Source of the DNA: Rhodobacteraceae bacterium XHP0102
Lineage (GTDB): Bacteria; Pseudomonadota; Alphaproteobacteria; Rhodobacterales; Rhodobacteraceae
Length of the DNA: 64,000 bases
Direction: 5' to 3'
NCBI GenBank assembly: GCA_025751475.1
Contig: JAOWLD010000001.1
Location: forward strand, 682,001-746,000
Within the stretch, counting starts at the first letter, position 1. The number at the start of each line of letters is the position of its first letter. Below, one piece after another: positions 31,571 through 41,189 of this stretch. The notes beneath the pieces are model-generated. The model was given only the letters and a program-made list of their open reading frames with translations. It made no database searches and was not told where the DNA came from. Position numbers and translations under genes: made by a program.

Positions 31571-33286
31571 ATGAAAAACCTATCGCGCTATATCCCCGTT
31601 CTGGACTGGGGGCGCAGCTATAACAGCACCGCCTTGTCAAATGACATGATCGCCGCCGTGATCGTGACGATCATGCTGATCCCGCAATCCTTGGCCTATG
31701 CGCTTTTGGCGGGTTTGCCACCCGAGGCGGGGATTTATGCATCTATTGCGCCCATCATTCTCTATGCGATCTTCGGGACAAGCCGCGCTTTGGCGGTTGG
31801 GCCGGTGGCGGTGATTTCGCTGATGACCGCTGCGGCAGTGGGGCAGGTGGCTGAGACTGGCACGATGGGCTATGCGATGGCGGCCCTCAGCCTTGCCATG
31901 CTCTCTGGTGCGATTTTGTTGATCATGGGGATTTTCCGCCTTGGCTTTCTGGCAAATTTCCTCAGCCACCCTGTGATTGCGGGGTTCATCACCGCTTCTG
32001 GTATTCTCATTGCGGCCAGCCAGTTGAAGCATATTTTGGGCGTGGATGCGGGCGGTCACACATTGATCGAGATGGTCTGGTCATTGATCACGCATTTGGA
32101 TCAGACCAACCTGATCACATTGGGGATTGGCGTTACTGCGACCGCGTTTTTGTTTTGGGTGCGCAAAGGGCTAAAGCGTGCGCTTTTGAATATGGGTGTG
32201 GGCGCGCGCATGGCCGATGTGGCCCAGAAAGCGGGGCCAGTGGCGGCTGTTGTTGTGACCACATTGGCCACTTGGGGCTTTGGCTTGGCGGACCGTGGGG
32301 TGGCGATTGTGGGCGAGGTGCCGCAAAGCCTGCCGCCTTTGACCCTGCCTGATCTTTCGCCCAGCCTGTTGGGGCAGCTTTTTGTGCCCGCGTTGCTGAT
32401 CTCGATTATTGGGTTCGTGGAATCGATTTCTGTGGCGCAGACCTTGGCCGCGAAGAAGCGGCAGCGGATCAACCCAAACCAAGAATTAATCGGCCTTGGC
32501 GCGGCGAATTTAGGTGCGGGGTTCACGGGTGGCTATCCCGTGACAGGGGGGTTTGCGCGCTCTGTAGTGAATTTTGATGCGGGGGCCGAAACGCCTGCGG
32601 CGGGGGCCTATACGGCGGTGGGTCTGGCGATTGCCGCCGTGGCCCTCACGCCTTTGGTGTTTTTCCTGCCAAAGGCCACGTTGGCGGCCACGATCATCGT
32701 TGCGGTCCTCAGCCTCGTGGATCTGTCGATCTTGAAAAAAACATGGGGCTATTCCTTGGCTGATTTTGCGGCTGTGGCCGCGACCATCGTTTTAACCTTG
32801 GGCTTCGGGGTTGAGGCGGGGGTTTCCGCAGGTGTGGTTTTGTCGATTGTGCTGCATCTCTATAAAACCTCGCGTCCCCATGTGGCGGAGGTGGGTTTGG
32901 TGCCGGGCACACAGCATTTTCGCAACATCAACCGCCATCAGGTGGAAACAGCCGATAGCCTTCTGACCATCCGCATTGACGAGTCGCTATATTTCGCCAA
33001 TGCGCGCTTCCTTGAGGATTTGGTGCTGGATCGGGTGGTCGAGGATTGCCCGATCAAGGATGTGGTGCTGATGTGTTCCGCTGTCAATGAAATCGATATG
33101 TCTGCATTGGAAACCCTAGAGGCGCTGAACAGCCGTCTTGGGGATATGGGTGTGCGGTTGCATATGTCCGAGGTCAAAGGCCCCGTAACCGACCGTCTGA
33201 AACGGACCCATTTCCTAGAGGAAATGACAGGGGATCTGTTCTTGTCGCAATATGATGCTTGGGTAAAGCTGTCAGGTAAGGCCTAG
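31571..33286 (+). CDS. SulP family anion transporter with STAS domain
   Basis: A 571-residue SLC26/SulP protein: about ten to fourteen membrane helices with the family block AVIVTIMLIPQSLAYALLAG at the start, FGTSRALAVGPVAVISLM, and GFTGGYPVTGGFARSVVN, followed by a cytoplasmic STAS domain (about residues 455-560). It probably exports sulfite or sulfate made by the enzymes encoded upstream, or exchanges it for another anion. Starts at 31553 (ATG) and 31517 (TTG) are also in frame; none has a strong ribosome site, so the ATG at 31571 is a choice by family alignment. It ends eight bases before the convergent irr gene. Confidence 0.9.
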   Translation: MKNLSRYIPVLDWGRSYNSTALSNDMIAAVIVTIMLIPQSLAYALLAGLPPEAGIYASIAPIILYAIFGTSRALAVGPVAVISLMTAAAVGQVAETGTMGYAMAALSLAMLSGAILLIMGIFRLGFLANFLSHPVIAGFITASGILIAASQLKHILGVDAGGHTLIEMVWSLITHLDQTNLITLGIGVTATAFLFWVRKGLKRALLNMGVGARMADVAQKAGPVAAVVVTTLATWGFGLADRGVAIVGEVPQSLPPLTLPDLSPSLLGQLFVPALLISIIGFVESISVAQTLAAKKRQRINPNQELIGLGAANLGAGFTGGYPVTGGFARSVVNFDAGAETPAAGAYTAVGLAIAAVALTPLVFFLPKATLAATIIVAVLSLVDLSILKKTWGYSLADFAAVAATIVLTLGFGVEAGVSAGVVLSIVLHLYKTSRPHVAEVGLVPGTQHFRNINRHQVETADSLLTIRIDESLYFANARFLEDLVLDRVVEDCPIKDVVLMCSAVNEIDMSALETLEALNSRLGDMGVRLHMSEVKGPVTDRLKRTHFLEEMTGDLFLSQYDAWVKLSGKA

Positions 33287-33294
33287 GGACGGGC

Positions 33295-33720
33295 TCAATC
33301 CGCTATTTTGCGCAGACGAATGACCACATCTAATTTTGAAATCTCATAGCCTTCAGGCGCATCGGGCAGGGCCGCCACTTTCAACTCGGCTGCGGGGGCG
33401 TCTTCAAGTTGCCCTGTCTCTTCGATGAAGAAATGCGGGTGGTCATCCATGCGCGTGTCGAAATAGCTCCGTGCGCCATCCACGATGACCTCGCGCATCA
33501 GACCCGCCTCGCAAAAGGCGCGCAAGGTGTTATAGACCGTGGCCAAGGAAACAGGGTCGCCTGCTTTCTGGGTGGCGGCGTGCAGACCCTCGGCTGTGAC
33601 GTGACGGTGATGACCATCTCCCACCAGCAAAGTCGCAAGCGATAGCCGCTGGCGGGTGGGCCGCAAGGCCGCCTGCGCCAACCAGATCGTGCTGCGCTCA
33701 AGGGCTTCTGGTGTCATCAT
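33295..33720 (-). CDS. irr: Iron response regulator Irr (Fur family)
   Basis: A 141-residue Fur-family repressor of the alphaproteobacterial Irr branch: TRQRLSLATLLVGDGHHRHV, VSLATVYNTLRAFCEAGLMRE (recognition helix) and DGARSYFDTRMDDHPHFF. Irr senses haem status and controls haem synthesis, iron uptake and storage genes. The haem-binding His cluster reads HPH rather than the HHH of Bradyrhizobium Irr, and the N-terminal haem regulatory motif (GCPWHD) is absent, as is normal outside that genus. It is divergent from fabA, an arrangement often seen in Rhodobacteraceae and Rhizobiales. Confidence 0.92.
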   Translation of the reverse strand: MMTPEALERSTIWLAQAALRPTRQRLSLATLLVGDGHHRHVTAEGLHAATQKAGDPVSLATVYNTLRAFCEAGLMREVIVDGARSYFDTRMDDHPHFFIEETGQLEDAPAAELKVAALPDAPEGYEISKLDVVIRLRKIAD

Positions 33721-33749
33721 CTGTCAATTTCCCGCAACGTGTAGGCTAT

Positions 33750-33779
33750 AATATATGCCCGAATGCGCGGCATTTTCAA
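33750..33779 (-). promoter_or_regulatory. Predicted irr promoter
   Basis: On the minus strand, -35 TTGAAA (33774-33779) and -10 TATATT (33750-33755) are 18 bases apart and about 30 bases before the irr start codon. The composition is distinctly AT-rich for this genome. Confidence 0.5.
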
Positions 33780-33976
33780 TTCGTTTGTCAAAATTGACGC
33801 AGGCACGGGTGACATATGGGGCAAAAAACCTTGGGCAAGCTGTCGCAAAATCGTTACCTTGGCCCCGCGCTGCCCTTGCATGGGGGGCAAGCGCAATGGT
33901 AAGTCGACTGAAAATACGACCGGACAAGCCGTGCCTCGCAAGGGTTTGGCGATAATAAGCAGGGGAGGCAGGGCAT

Positions 33977-34486
33977 ATGTCGCAGTATCCGACACGCTTT
34001 GACAGAGAAGATCTTTTGAAATGCGCGCGCGGCGAATTGTTTGGGCCTGGCAATGCGCAATTGCCCGAACCCCCGATGCTGATGATGGACCGCATCACCG
34101 AGATTTCCGAAGATGGCGGCGCGCATGGCAAGGGCCATGTGGTGGCGGAGTTCGACATCAAACCTGATCTTTGGTTTTTCGACTGCCATTTTCCCAACAA
34201 TCCGATCATGCCAGGATGCCTTGGGCTTGACGGGCTTTGGCAATTGACGGGGTTCAACCTTGGTTGGCGCGGTTGGCAGGGGCGCGGATATGCGCTGGGC
34301 GTGGGCGAGGTAAAACTGACGGGCATGGTGCGCCCTGATCGCAAGATGCTGACCTATTACGTGGATTTCACCAAAGCGGTGCAAACCCGCCGTCTGACCA
34401 TGGGTGTGGCCGATGGGCGGGTTGAGGCGGATGGCGAGGTGATTTATCAAGTCAAAGATATGAAAGTCGCCCTGTCGGAAAGCTGA
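33977..34486 (+). CDS. fabA: 3-hydroxydecanoyl-ACP dehydratase/isomerase
   Basis: Introduces the cis double bond of unsaturated fatty acids at the C10 stage. A 169-residue hot-dog-fold enzyme with catalytic His in [21 protein letters not shown] and the catalytic Asp in the same block (GLD). Length matches FabA (about 170). The start has AGGGGAGGC upstream. It is followed 25 bases later by fabB, and fabI comes next, so the three form an operon for anaerobic-type unsaturated fatty-acid synthesis. Confidence 0.96.
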   Translation: MSQYPTRFDREDLLKCARGELFGPGNAQLPEPPMLMMDRITEISEDGGAHGKGHVVAEFDIKPDLWFFDCHFPNNPIMPGCLGLDGLWQLTGFNLGWRGWQGRGYALGVGEVKLTGMVRPDRKMLTYYVDFTKAVQTRRLTMGVADGRVEADGEVIYQVKDMKVALSES

Positions 34487-34511
34487 TTGGAGCTGCAAAA
34501 AGGAGCTGCGA

Positions 34512-35741
34512 ATGCGCCGCGTTGTCGTTACGGGATTGGGGATCGTCTCACCCATCGGAAATAATGCCGAAGAAGTTTGTGCCGCATTGAAAGCGGGGCG
34601 TTCGGGTGTCGAATTTAACCCCGATATGGCCGAACGCGGATTTCGCAGCCATGTGTCAGGCACGCTGAAAATAGACGTGGCCGATCACGTTGACAAACGC
34701 GCTTTGCGCTTCATGGGGCCAGGCGCTGCCTATGCACATATCGCCATGGCACAGGCCATTGCCGATGCGGGGTTGTCGGATGGTGATGTTGTCAATGAGC
34801 GCACAGGCCTGATCGCAGGTTCAGGCGGGCCATCCACCAGTGCGATGTTGGCCGCGCATCAAACGGTGCTCAATTCAGGCGCGACCAAGCGGATCGGGCC
34901 ATTCGCCGTGCCAAAATGTATGTCCTCGACCATTTCGGCAAATCTTGCCACCTCTTACCAGATCAAGGGGATCAATTATTCGATCACCTCGGCCTGTTCG
35001 ACCAGTTTGCATTGCATCGGGGTCGCGGCCGAACAAATCATGCTGGGCAAGCAAGATGTGATGTTTGCAGGTGGCGCGGAAGAATTGGATTGGACATTGT
35101 CCTGTCTCTTTGACGCCATGGGGGCGATGTCCTCCAAATATAATGACACACCCACGAAGGCGAGCCGCGCCTTTGATGCAGACCGCGATGGTTTCGTGAT
35201 TGCAGGGGGCGGCGGCATTGTTGTGTTGGAAAGCCTAGAGCACGCGCTGGCGCGCGGGGCCAAAATCTATGCCGAGGTCACAGGGTTTGCCGCCACATCG
35301 GATGGGCATGACATGGTCGCCCCATCGGGCGAGGGCGGCGAGCGCGCGATGCGTCTGGCGCTGCAATCCCTGCCTGAGGGGCGCAAGGTCAGCTATATCA
35401 ACGCGCATGGCACATCGACCCCCGTGGGGGATGTGGGCGAGGTTCAGGCCGTGCGCCGTGTCTTTGGCGAGGGGCAGACGCCGCCAATTTCCTCGACCAA
35501 ATCCATGACGGGCCACAGCCAAGGGGCCACGGGCGCGCAGGAAGCGATCTATTGCTTGCTGATGTTGGACCAAGATTTCATTGCGCCTTCGATCAATGTG
35601 GAAACCCTTGATCCCAATTTGCACCCAGACGAGATTGCAACCGCGCTTGTCGAAGCGGCAAATTTGGATACGGTGATGACCAATTCATTTGGATTTGGCG
35701 GCACAAATGGCTCGATGCTGTTGTCGCGCTATCAGGGGTAA
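34512..35741 (+). CDS. fabB: 3-oxoacyl-ACP synthase I
   Basis: Elongates the unsaturated acyl chain made by FabA. A 409-residue condensing enzyme with the active Cys in [11 protein letters not shown] (about residue 162) and the two His in [12 protein letters not shown] and [14 protein letters not shown]. The N-terminal [16 protein letters not shown] is typical. An AAAAGGAG site precedes the start. Found between fabA and fabI, which separates it from the general FabF. Confidence 0.95.
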   Translation: MRRVVVTGLGIVSPIGNNAEEVCAALKAGRSGVEFNPDMAERGFRSHVSGTLKIDVADHVDKRALRFMGPGAAYAHIAMAQAIADAGLSDGDVVNERTGLIAGSGGPSTSAMLAAHQTVLNSGATKRIGPFAVPKCMSSTISANLATSYQIKGINYSITSACSTSLHCIGVAAEQIMLGKQDVMFAGGAEELDWTLSCLFDAMGAMSSKYNDTPTKASRAFDADRDGFVIAGGGGIVVLESLEHALARGAKIYAEVTGFAATSDGHDMVAPSGEGGERAMRLALQSLPEGRKVSYINAHGTSTPVGDVGEVQAVRRVFGEGQTPPISSTKSMTGHSQGATGAQEAIYCLLMLDQDFIAPSINVETLDPNLHPDEIATALVEAANLDTVMTNSFGFGGTNGSMLLSRYQG

Positions 35742-35747
35742 GGGACA

Positions 35748-36536
35748 ATGGCAGATTTGATGAAGGGCAAACGCGGCCTGATCATGGGGGTCGCGAATGA
35801 CCGCTCCATCGCATGGGGCATCGCCAAGGCCATGGCCGATGAGGGCGCAGAACTTGCCTTCAGCTATCAGGGCGAAGCCTTTGGCAAACGGGTCGAGCCG
35901 CTTGCCGCTTCGGTCGGATCGGATATTTTGATTGATGTGGATGTGACCGATGATGCCTCGATGGAGGCGGCCTTTGCGGCACTGAAATCCAAATGGGGCC
36001 AGCTTGATTTCGTGGTGCACGCCATCGCTTTTTCGGATAAGTCTGAATTGACGGGGCGGTTTTCCGATACAAGCCGCGCGAATTTCTCCAATTCCTTGGA
36101 AATCTCCTGCTACTCGTTCATTGATGTCGCCCGCCGCGCTTCGGAATTGATGCCTGAGGGTGGCACATTGTTGACGCTGACCTATCAAGGGTCGAACCGC
36201 GTCACGCCATTTTACAACGTCATGGGCGTGGCCAAAGCGGCCTTGGAAAGTGCTGTGCGCTACTTGGCCAATGACCTTGGCCCGCAAAATATCCGCGTCA
36301 ATGCCATCAGCCCTGGCCCGATGAAAACCTTGGCAGGCGCCGCAATTGGGGGCGCGCGGAAAACCTTTAAGACGACCGAAATGAACGCGCCCTTGCGCGC
36401 CAATGCCACGCTTGAGGCGGTGGGGGGAACGGCCGTCTACCTTGCCTCTGACTATGGCGCCTGCACCACGGGCGAGATTGTGCGCGTGGATGGCGGCTAT
36501 CACGTTCTGGGCATGGCGCAGCCTGAGAATTTGTAA
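35748..36536 (+). CDS. fabI: Enoyl-ACP reductase (NADH)
   Basis: Reduces trans-2-enoyl-ACP at the end of each elongation round. A 262-residue SDR with the FabI-type nucleotide-binding start GLIMGVANDRSIAWGIAKA and the catalytic Tyr/Lys in FYNVMGVAKAALES (Y-x6-K). This is the triclosan-sensitive FabI family rather than FabV or FabK. It begins six bases after fabB. Alphaproteobacteria often carry more than one fabI, so another copy elsewhere is possible. Confidence 0.95.
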   Translation: MADLMKGKRGLIMGVANDRSIAWGIAKAMADEGAELAFSYQGEAFGKRVEPLAASVGSDILIDVDVTDDASMEAAFAALKSKWGQLDFVVHAIAFSDKSELTGRFSDTSRANFSNSLEISCYSFIDVARRASELMPEGGTLLTLTYQGSNRVTPFYNVMGVAKAALESAVRYLANDLGPQNIRVNAISPGPMKTLAGAAIGGARKTFKTTEMNAPLRANATLEAVGGTAVYLASDYGACTTGEIVRVDGGYHVLGMAQPENL

Positions 36537-36625
36537 CGAAGACTAAAACATGATCGGCTCGGGCGGGTGTTGCGCCGCCCTTCGGGCGATTTTGATACGC
36601 GTTAGAAACGGCGCGCCGCAATAAA

Positions 36626-36655
36626 AAAACCGCCCCTGCCTTTGGGGGCGGTTTT
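36626..36655. terminator. Bidirectional intrinsic terminator
   Basis: Stem AAAACCGCCCC/GGGGCGGTTTT with an eight-base loop between the convergent fabI and FKBP genes. Confidence 0.9.
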
Positions 36656-36675
36656 CTTGTTCTTATCCGCCTAAA

Positions 36676-37104
36676 TTAGGCGATTTCGACCAATTCCACG
36701 GCAAAGGTCAAATCCTTGCCCGCCAGCGGGTGGTTCGCGTCAAGGGTGACTTCCTCATCGGTGACCGAGGTCACTGTGACGAGGATCGTTTGGCCGTCTG
36801 GGGTTTGCACTTGCAGGCCACCACCCACTTCAAGGGGGATTTCCGCAGGGATTTGCGCGCGTGGCACAGCCTGAACCGCCTCGGGGCGATGCTCGCCATA
36901 GGCTTCGGCTGCGGGGATGGTCACCGATTTCTTATCGCCTTGGTTCATGCCTGTGATGGCCGCGTCTAGACCTGCGATGATCTGACCTGAGCCAAGCTCA
37001 AAGCGCAGCGGATCGCGTCCTTCGGAACTGTCAAACTGGCTGCCATCGGCCAAGGTGCCTGTGTAATGAATGGCGACTGTATCGCCTGCTTTCGCCTGCG
37101 TCAT
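36676..37104 (-). CDS. FKBP-type peptidyl-prolyl isomerase (SlyD/FkpB-like)
   Basis: A 142-residue PPIase. The FKBP half is at the N-terminus (GDTVAIHYTGTLADGSQFDSS) and at the C-terminal end, and an inserted IF chaperone flap lies between (YGEHRPEAVQAVPRAQIP...ANHPLAGKDLTFAVEL), the layout of SlyD/FkpB. There is no signal peptide or His-rich metal tail, so it is a cytoplasmic folding helper. The ATG at 37104 has AAAGGAC upstream, while the frame extends 26 codons further without support. Confidence 0.92.
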   Translation of the reverse strand: MTQAKAGDTVAIHYTGTLADGSQFDSSEGRDPLRFELGSGQIIAGLDAAITGMNQGDKKSVTIPAAEAYGEHRPEAVQAVPRAQIPAEIPLEVGGGLQVQTPDGQTILVTVTSVTDEEVTLDANHPLAGKDLTFAVELVEIA

Positions 37105-37317
37105 GGCTGTCCTTTCGGATGTTCTGGGAGGATGAATGTCACGGGGCCGCGTCATTGCAGGTGCCCGTATAGGGTTCTGCATCAGCTTAGGTGTTTCTAC
37201 CCCAGATTGAAACCCCGTAATTTATCCCGCCTTCTTCTGGCACTGACCGCGCATTTAGCGATTGTGCGGGCAAGGGGGGCTGCTAATCTTGGCCCGACAG
37301 TTTGGAAAAGAGACGCT

Positions 37318-38163
37318 ATGGCGCACAAGACACGGTTCTTTATCACGGGCGATAATGTCCACTTGGCCTATGATGACACGGGCGGTGAGGGGGCTGCGCT
37401 GCTGTGTCTTCCAGGGCTGACGCGCAATCGCGCAGATTTCGATTTTGTCTTGCGCGATTTTCGTGATCAGGCGCGCATCATTCGCCTTGATTTTCGGGGG
37501 CGCGGTGCGTCAGATCACGCGGACCCTGCCACCTATACCCCCCTACATGAGGCGTCCGATGTGGTCGCGCTGTTGGATCATCTGGCCCTACCGCAAGCCG
37601 CCATATTGGGCACATCACGCGGCGGCATTGTGGCAATGATCATGGGGCTTACGGCGCGGGATCGTCTCAGCGGGGTTTGTTTCAATGATATCGGCCCCGA
37701 AATTATGCCCGAAGGTCTGGACGCGATCATGACCTATCTGGGCAAACAACCCTCCTATAAAACCCTTGCCGAGGCCGCCGCCGCGATGCCTGCCGCCCAT
37801 CCTGAATTTCAAAATGTGCCCTCTGAAACATGGGCCGCCCATGTGGCGCGGCTGTGGCGCGAGGATGAGGCGGGTCTGCATCTGCGCTATGATCCGCGCC
37901 TGCGCGAGGCGGTTGCGCCCGCCTTCGCCCCTGATGCCAAGCCCGTTGATCTTTGGCCCTGTTTTGATGCCTTGGCCCCGCTGCCCCTTGCGCTGATCCG
38001 TGGGGCAGGGTCGAATATTCTATCACGTGAGACAGCCGACAAAATGCGCGCGCGCAGGCCCGATATGATTTATGCGGAGCTGCCTGATCGCGGTCATGTT
38101 CCGTTTCTCGATGAACCCGCGTCACAGGCGGTGATATCTCAATTTCTTAAGGAGATCGCATGA
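37318..38163 (+). CDS. Alpha/beta hydrolase
   Basis: A 281-residue alpha/beta-hydrolase: oxyanion region LLCLPGLTRNRADF, nucleophile elbow GTSRGG (Ser near residue 101), and the catalytic His near the C-terminus in LPDRGHVPFLDEP. The substrate is unknown. The ATG at 37318 follows GGAAAAGAGA; an upstream in-frame start would run through the FKBP promoter region. Its stop overlaps the start of the PLP dehydratase gene by four bases (ATGA), so the two products may act together or at least be co-translated. Confidence 0.88.
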   Translation: MAHKTRFFITGDNVHLAYDDTGGEGAALLCLPGLTRNRADFDFVLRDFRDQARIIRLDFRGRGASDHADPATYTPLHEASDVVALLDHLALPQAAILGTSRGGIVAMIMGLTARDRLSGVCFNDIGPEIMPEGLDAIMTYLGKQPSYKTLAEAAAAMPAAHPEFQNVPSETWAAHVARLWREDEAGLHLRYDPRLREAVAPAFAPDAKPVDLWPCFDALAPLPLALIRGAGSNILSRETADKMRARRPDMIYAELPDRGHVPFLDEPASQAVISQFLKEIA

Positions 38164-39131
38164 GCGATATCGCGCAAATCCGTGCCGCAGCCGCCCGCGC
38201 CAAGGGCCATGTGCGGCATACCCCGCTGTTATCCGCGCCCGCTTTAGACGCAATGGCAGGGCGCAGGGTTTTCGCCAAGGCCGAGGTTTTGCAACTGACA
38301 GGCAGCTTTAAGTTTCGCGGGGCGTGGTCTGCCGTCTCGAATTTACCGCCTGCAGAGCGTGCCAAAGGCGTGCTGGCCTTTTCATCGGGCAATCATGCGC
38401 AAGGTGTGGCCTATGCGGCGGCGCTCCATGGGGTGCAGGCCACCATCATCATGCCCGCCGATGCGCCACAGGCCAAGATCGACAACACCCGCTTTTATGG
38501 CGCCGAAGTGATCCTTTATGACCGCAAAGGTGGGGAGGATCGCAATGTGATCGGCGCCCGCCTGCAGGAGGAGCGCGGCCTGCCTTTGATCAAACCCTTT
38601 GACAATGCCGATGTGATCGCAGGGCAGGGCACTTGTGGGCTAGAGATTGCCGAACAGGCGCGTGAGATGGGCATTGCGCAGGCCGAGGTTCTGGCCTGTT
38701 GCGGCGGCGGAGGGCTGTCTGCGGGCATTGCCTTGGCGTTGGAGGCGGATGCACCACAAATGCGCCTGCGCACGGTCGAGCCTGAAGGGTTTGACGACAC
38801 CGCCCGCAGTTTGGCCGCGGGCGAGATTTGCCACAACACGGGGCCAGAGGCGGGGCTTTGTGATGCGATTGTCACCCCCGCGCCTGGGCAGTTGACCTTT
38901 CCCATCCTCAAACGCCTTGCGGGGGCAGGGATTGTGGTCAGTGATGAGGAGGTGCGCGCCGCCATGCGCGCGGCCTATGCGTATTTGAAATTGGTGGTCG
39001 AGCCGGGCGGCGCTGTGGCCTTGGCCGCCGCGTTATTTCATGGCGCAGAATTGGAGGGCGACACGGCAATCGTCACCCTGTCGGGTGGCAATGTCGACCC
39101 TGATCTTTTTGCTCAGATCCTAAAGGGGTGA
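38160..39131 (+). CDS. PLP-dependent threonine/serine dehydratase
   Basis: A 323-residue fold-type II PLP enzyme. The Schiff-base Lys is in TGSFKFRGAWSA (near residue 48), the substrate loop is SSGNHAQGVA, and the phosphate-binding Gly-rich loop is CCGGGGLSAGIA. It lacks the C-terminal ACT regulatory domain of biosynthetic IlvA, so it resembles catabolic threonine dehydratase (TdcB) or serine racemase/dehydratase. It removes ammonia from L-threonine or serine to give a 2-oxo acid. The end overlaps the convergent MFS gene by 12 bases. Confidence 0.88.
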   Translation: MSDIAQIRAAAARAKGHVRHTPLLSAPALDAMAGRRVFAKAEVLQLTGSFKFRGAWSAVSNLPPAERAKGVLAFSSGNHAQGVAYAAALHGVQATIIMPADAPQAKIDNTRFYGAEVILYDRKGGEDRNVIGARLQEERGLPLIKPFDNADVIAGQGTCGLEIAEQAREMGIAQAEVLACCGGGGLSAGIALALEADAPQMRLRTVEPEGFDDTARSLAAGEICHNTGPEAGLCDAIVTPAPGQLTFPILKRLAGAGIVVSDEEVRAAMRAAYAYLKLVVEPGGAVALAAALFHGAELEGDTAIVTLSGGNVDPDLFAQILKG

Positions 39132-40337
39132 GGGGGCAAGCCTGCGTCCCTTGACGAGAAAGATCAGCAAAGACCCCATCATCAAAAGGCTGGAGACCAG
39201 AAACGCCGAGCCGGGCAAATATAGGCTTGCCCCTTCGCGGGTGAACCAGAAAAACGCTTGGGTCATCAGCAAGGGCGACAAGATCATCGATAAGGCGGAG
39301 CAGGAGGCCAGCACGCCTTGCAATGCGCCTTGTTGATCCGCGCCTGCCGCGCGCGACATCAACGCCTGCATCGCAGGGGCCACCACCGCGCCCACGGATG
39401 AGATCGGGATCAACACCCAGACCATCCATGCCTCAGGCGCAACCCCATACCCCCACAGCGAGAGAATATTAAGGACCAACCCGTATTGCACTGCACGGGT
39501 TTCGCCCAAAATGCGCAGGATCGGTCGGATCAACGCGCCCTGTGTGACCGCAATCGCCACGCCATAGGCCGCCAGCGAAGCGCCGATCAGCCTTGTGTCC
39601 CAACCAAAGGCCGCTTGGGTGTAATAGGCCCAAATCGCAGGATAGACGAAATTAGAAATCTGATAGGCCAACATCACCGCCAAGAGCGGCGCAAGATTTG
39701 GCAGTGCCCCGATTTCCATGATCCCCCCCAACGGGTTGGCCCGCGCCCAGCGAAACGGGCGGCGGTGCTCAGGCGTGAGGGTTTCAGGGGCTACGAATAT
39801 ACCAAAAATCAGATTGGCCCCTGCCAGCAGGGCCGCGGCGTAAAACGGCGCGCGCGGGTCAAGCCCACCCAAGATGCCGCCCAAAATCGGGCCAAGGATA
39901 AACCCCATCCCAAACCCTGCCGAGATCAGGCCAAAATTCTGCGCGCGTTTTTCAGCGGGGGAAATATCGGCCATATAGGCAAGGGCGGTGGCGTGGGTTG
40001 CGGCGGCAATCCCTGCAATGATCCGCCCCGCCAAAAGGATCCAGATCGAATTGGCCTGCGACATGATGATGTAATCCACAGTCATCACCAAGAGCGAGAC
40101 CAACAACACGGGGCGGCGGCCAAAGCGGTCGGACAGATTTCCGATGATCGGTGAAAAAATGAATTGCATCACCGCATATGAGGCGGACAGCACCCCACCC
40201 CAGATTGCCGCATCCGCGAGGGTGATGCCACGCACCTCTTCGATCAGGTCGGGCATGACGGGCAGGATCAGACCGATACCCATGGCATCGAGCGTGACCG
40301 TGATCATGATAAAGGTCAGCGACAGGCGCATTTTCAT
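39120..40337 (-). CDS. MFS drug/metabolite exporter, TetA-like
   Basis: A 405-residue, 12-helix major facilitator of the DHA1/TetA branch: start LTFIMITVTLDAMGIGLILPVMPDL, motif A in loop 2-3 as GNLSDRFGRRPVLL, and motif C-like Gly/Pro pattern in helix 5 (GFILGPILGGILGG). TetA-like proteins export tetracycline, but chromosomal relatives in this bacterial group usually have unknown substrates. No TetR-type regulator lies beside it. Confidence 0.88.
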   Translation of the reverse strand: MKMRLSLTFIMITVTLDAMGIGLILPVMPDLIEEVRGITLADAAIWGGVLSASYAVMQFIFSPIIGNLSDRFGRRPVLLVSLLVMTVDYIIMSQANSIWILLAGRIIAGIAAATHATALAYMADISPAEKRAQNFGLISAGFGMGFILGPILGGILGGLDPRAPFYAAALLAGANLIFGIFVAPETLTPEHRRPFRWARANPLGGIMEIGALPNLAPLLAVMLAYQISNFVYPAIWAYYTQAAFGWDTRLIGASLAAYGVAIAVTQGALIRPILRILGETRAVQYGLVLNILSLWGYGVAPEAWMVWVLIPISSVGAVVAPAMQALMSRAAGADQQGALQGVLASCSALSMILSPLLMTQAFFWFTREGASLYLPGSAFLVSSLLMMGSLLIFLVKGRRLAPSPL

Positions 40338-40361
40338 GCCACCCTCATGGGTGGGTAGGCA

Positions 40362-41189
40362 TTACTTGTCAAGCTGGGGTGACAGATGCCCTGTTGCGGC
40401 GATAAAATCCGCGATTAATTTGGCGTAATCTTCAGGTGCCTCGATTGGGGGCAAATGCCCTGCATTGCGCATCAATTCAAACCGCGCGCCGTGGATCAGA
40501 TCGGCCATCTCGCGCATCAGATCAGGCGGGGTTGAGCCATCTTCGGCCCCCGCAATCACAAGGGTCGGCAGGCGCAATGCAGCGGTGGTGGTGTAGAAGT
40601 CGCTCCCAGATATGGCCTCGGCCCCTGCGAGATAGCCTGTCAGTGAGACGCTTTTCAACGCTTCCTCAAAGGCTGCATGGCCACCCTTGGCGCGAAAAGC
40701 GCGGGTGAACCACCGCTCCATCAGCGCAGGCGCGGCCGCCGCCATTCCACCCTTGGCAATGGTGGCAATGCGCGCCTGCCACATCTCGCGTGTGCCGATT
40801 TTGGTGGCGGTGTTGGACAGGATCAACGCGCGGATCAGGTCAAGTCGCTTGGCCGCCAGACCTTGGGCAACCATCCCGCCAAGTGAAAGCCCGAGGAACA
40901 TCGTGTCTTTCAACCCCAGCGCATCCAACAGGCTTTCCGCATCGCGGATCAGCATTCCCATCGCATAGGGACCATCGGGAACATCACTTTGGCCGTGGCC
41001 GCGCTGATCATAAGCGATGACCTGAAGTCCATCGGGCAGATGTGGGATGACGTGATCCCACAGCCGCGTGCTGCAACCCAAGCCATGGCACAGCACGAGG
41101 GCGGGGGCATCGCTCGGGCCATAGCGTTCCACGTAATGGCGCACACCGTTGATGGGGATGTAAAGGCAGGTTTTATCTTTCGCGCTCAT
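40362..41189 (-). CDS. Alpha/beta hydrolase, 3-oxoadipate enol-lactonase-like
   Basis: A 275-residue alpha/beta hydrolase resembling PcaD: LVLCHGLGCSTRLWDHVIP, AYDQRGHGQSDVPDGPY, nucleophile Ser in FLGLSLGGMVAQG, and catalytic His in MRNAGHLPPIEAPEDY. PcaD opens 3-oxoadipate enol-lactone in aromatic degradation, but no other pca gene is in the window, so the exact substrate is unsure. The start is uncertain (ATG at 41189 or 41195); both overlap the end of the GntR gene, so the pair is probably co-transcribed and the regulator may control it. Confidence 0.8.
   Translation of the reverse strand: MSAKDKTCLYIPINGVRHYVERYGPSDAPALVLCHGLGCSTRLWDHVIPHLPDGLQVIAYDQRGHGQSDVPDGPYAMGMLIRDAESLLDALGLKDTMFLGLSLGGMVAQGLAAKRLDLIRALILSNTATKIGTREMWQARIATIAKGGMAAAAPALMERWFTRAFRAKGGHAAFEEALKSVSLTGYLAGAEAISGSDFYTTTAALRLPTLVIAGAEDGSTPPDLMREMADLIHGARFELMRNAGHLPPIEAPEDYAKLIADFIAATGHLSPQLDK

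Noticed and set aside
35685-36503. Open frame of 272 codons on the minus strand
   Set aside because: Antisense to fabI; no domain and a composition typical of reverse-frame reading.
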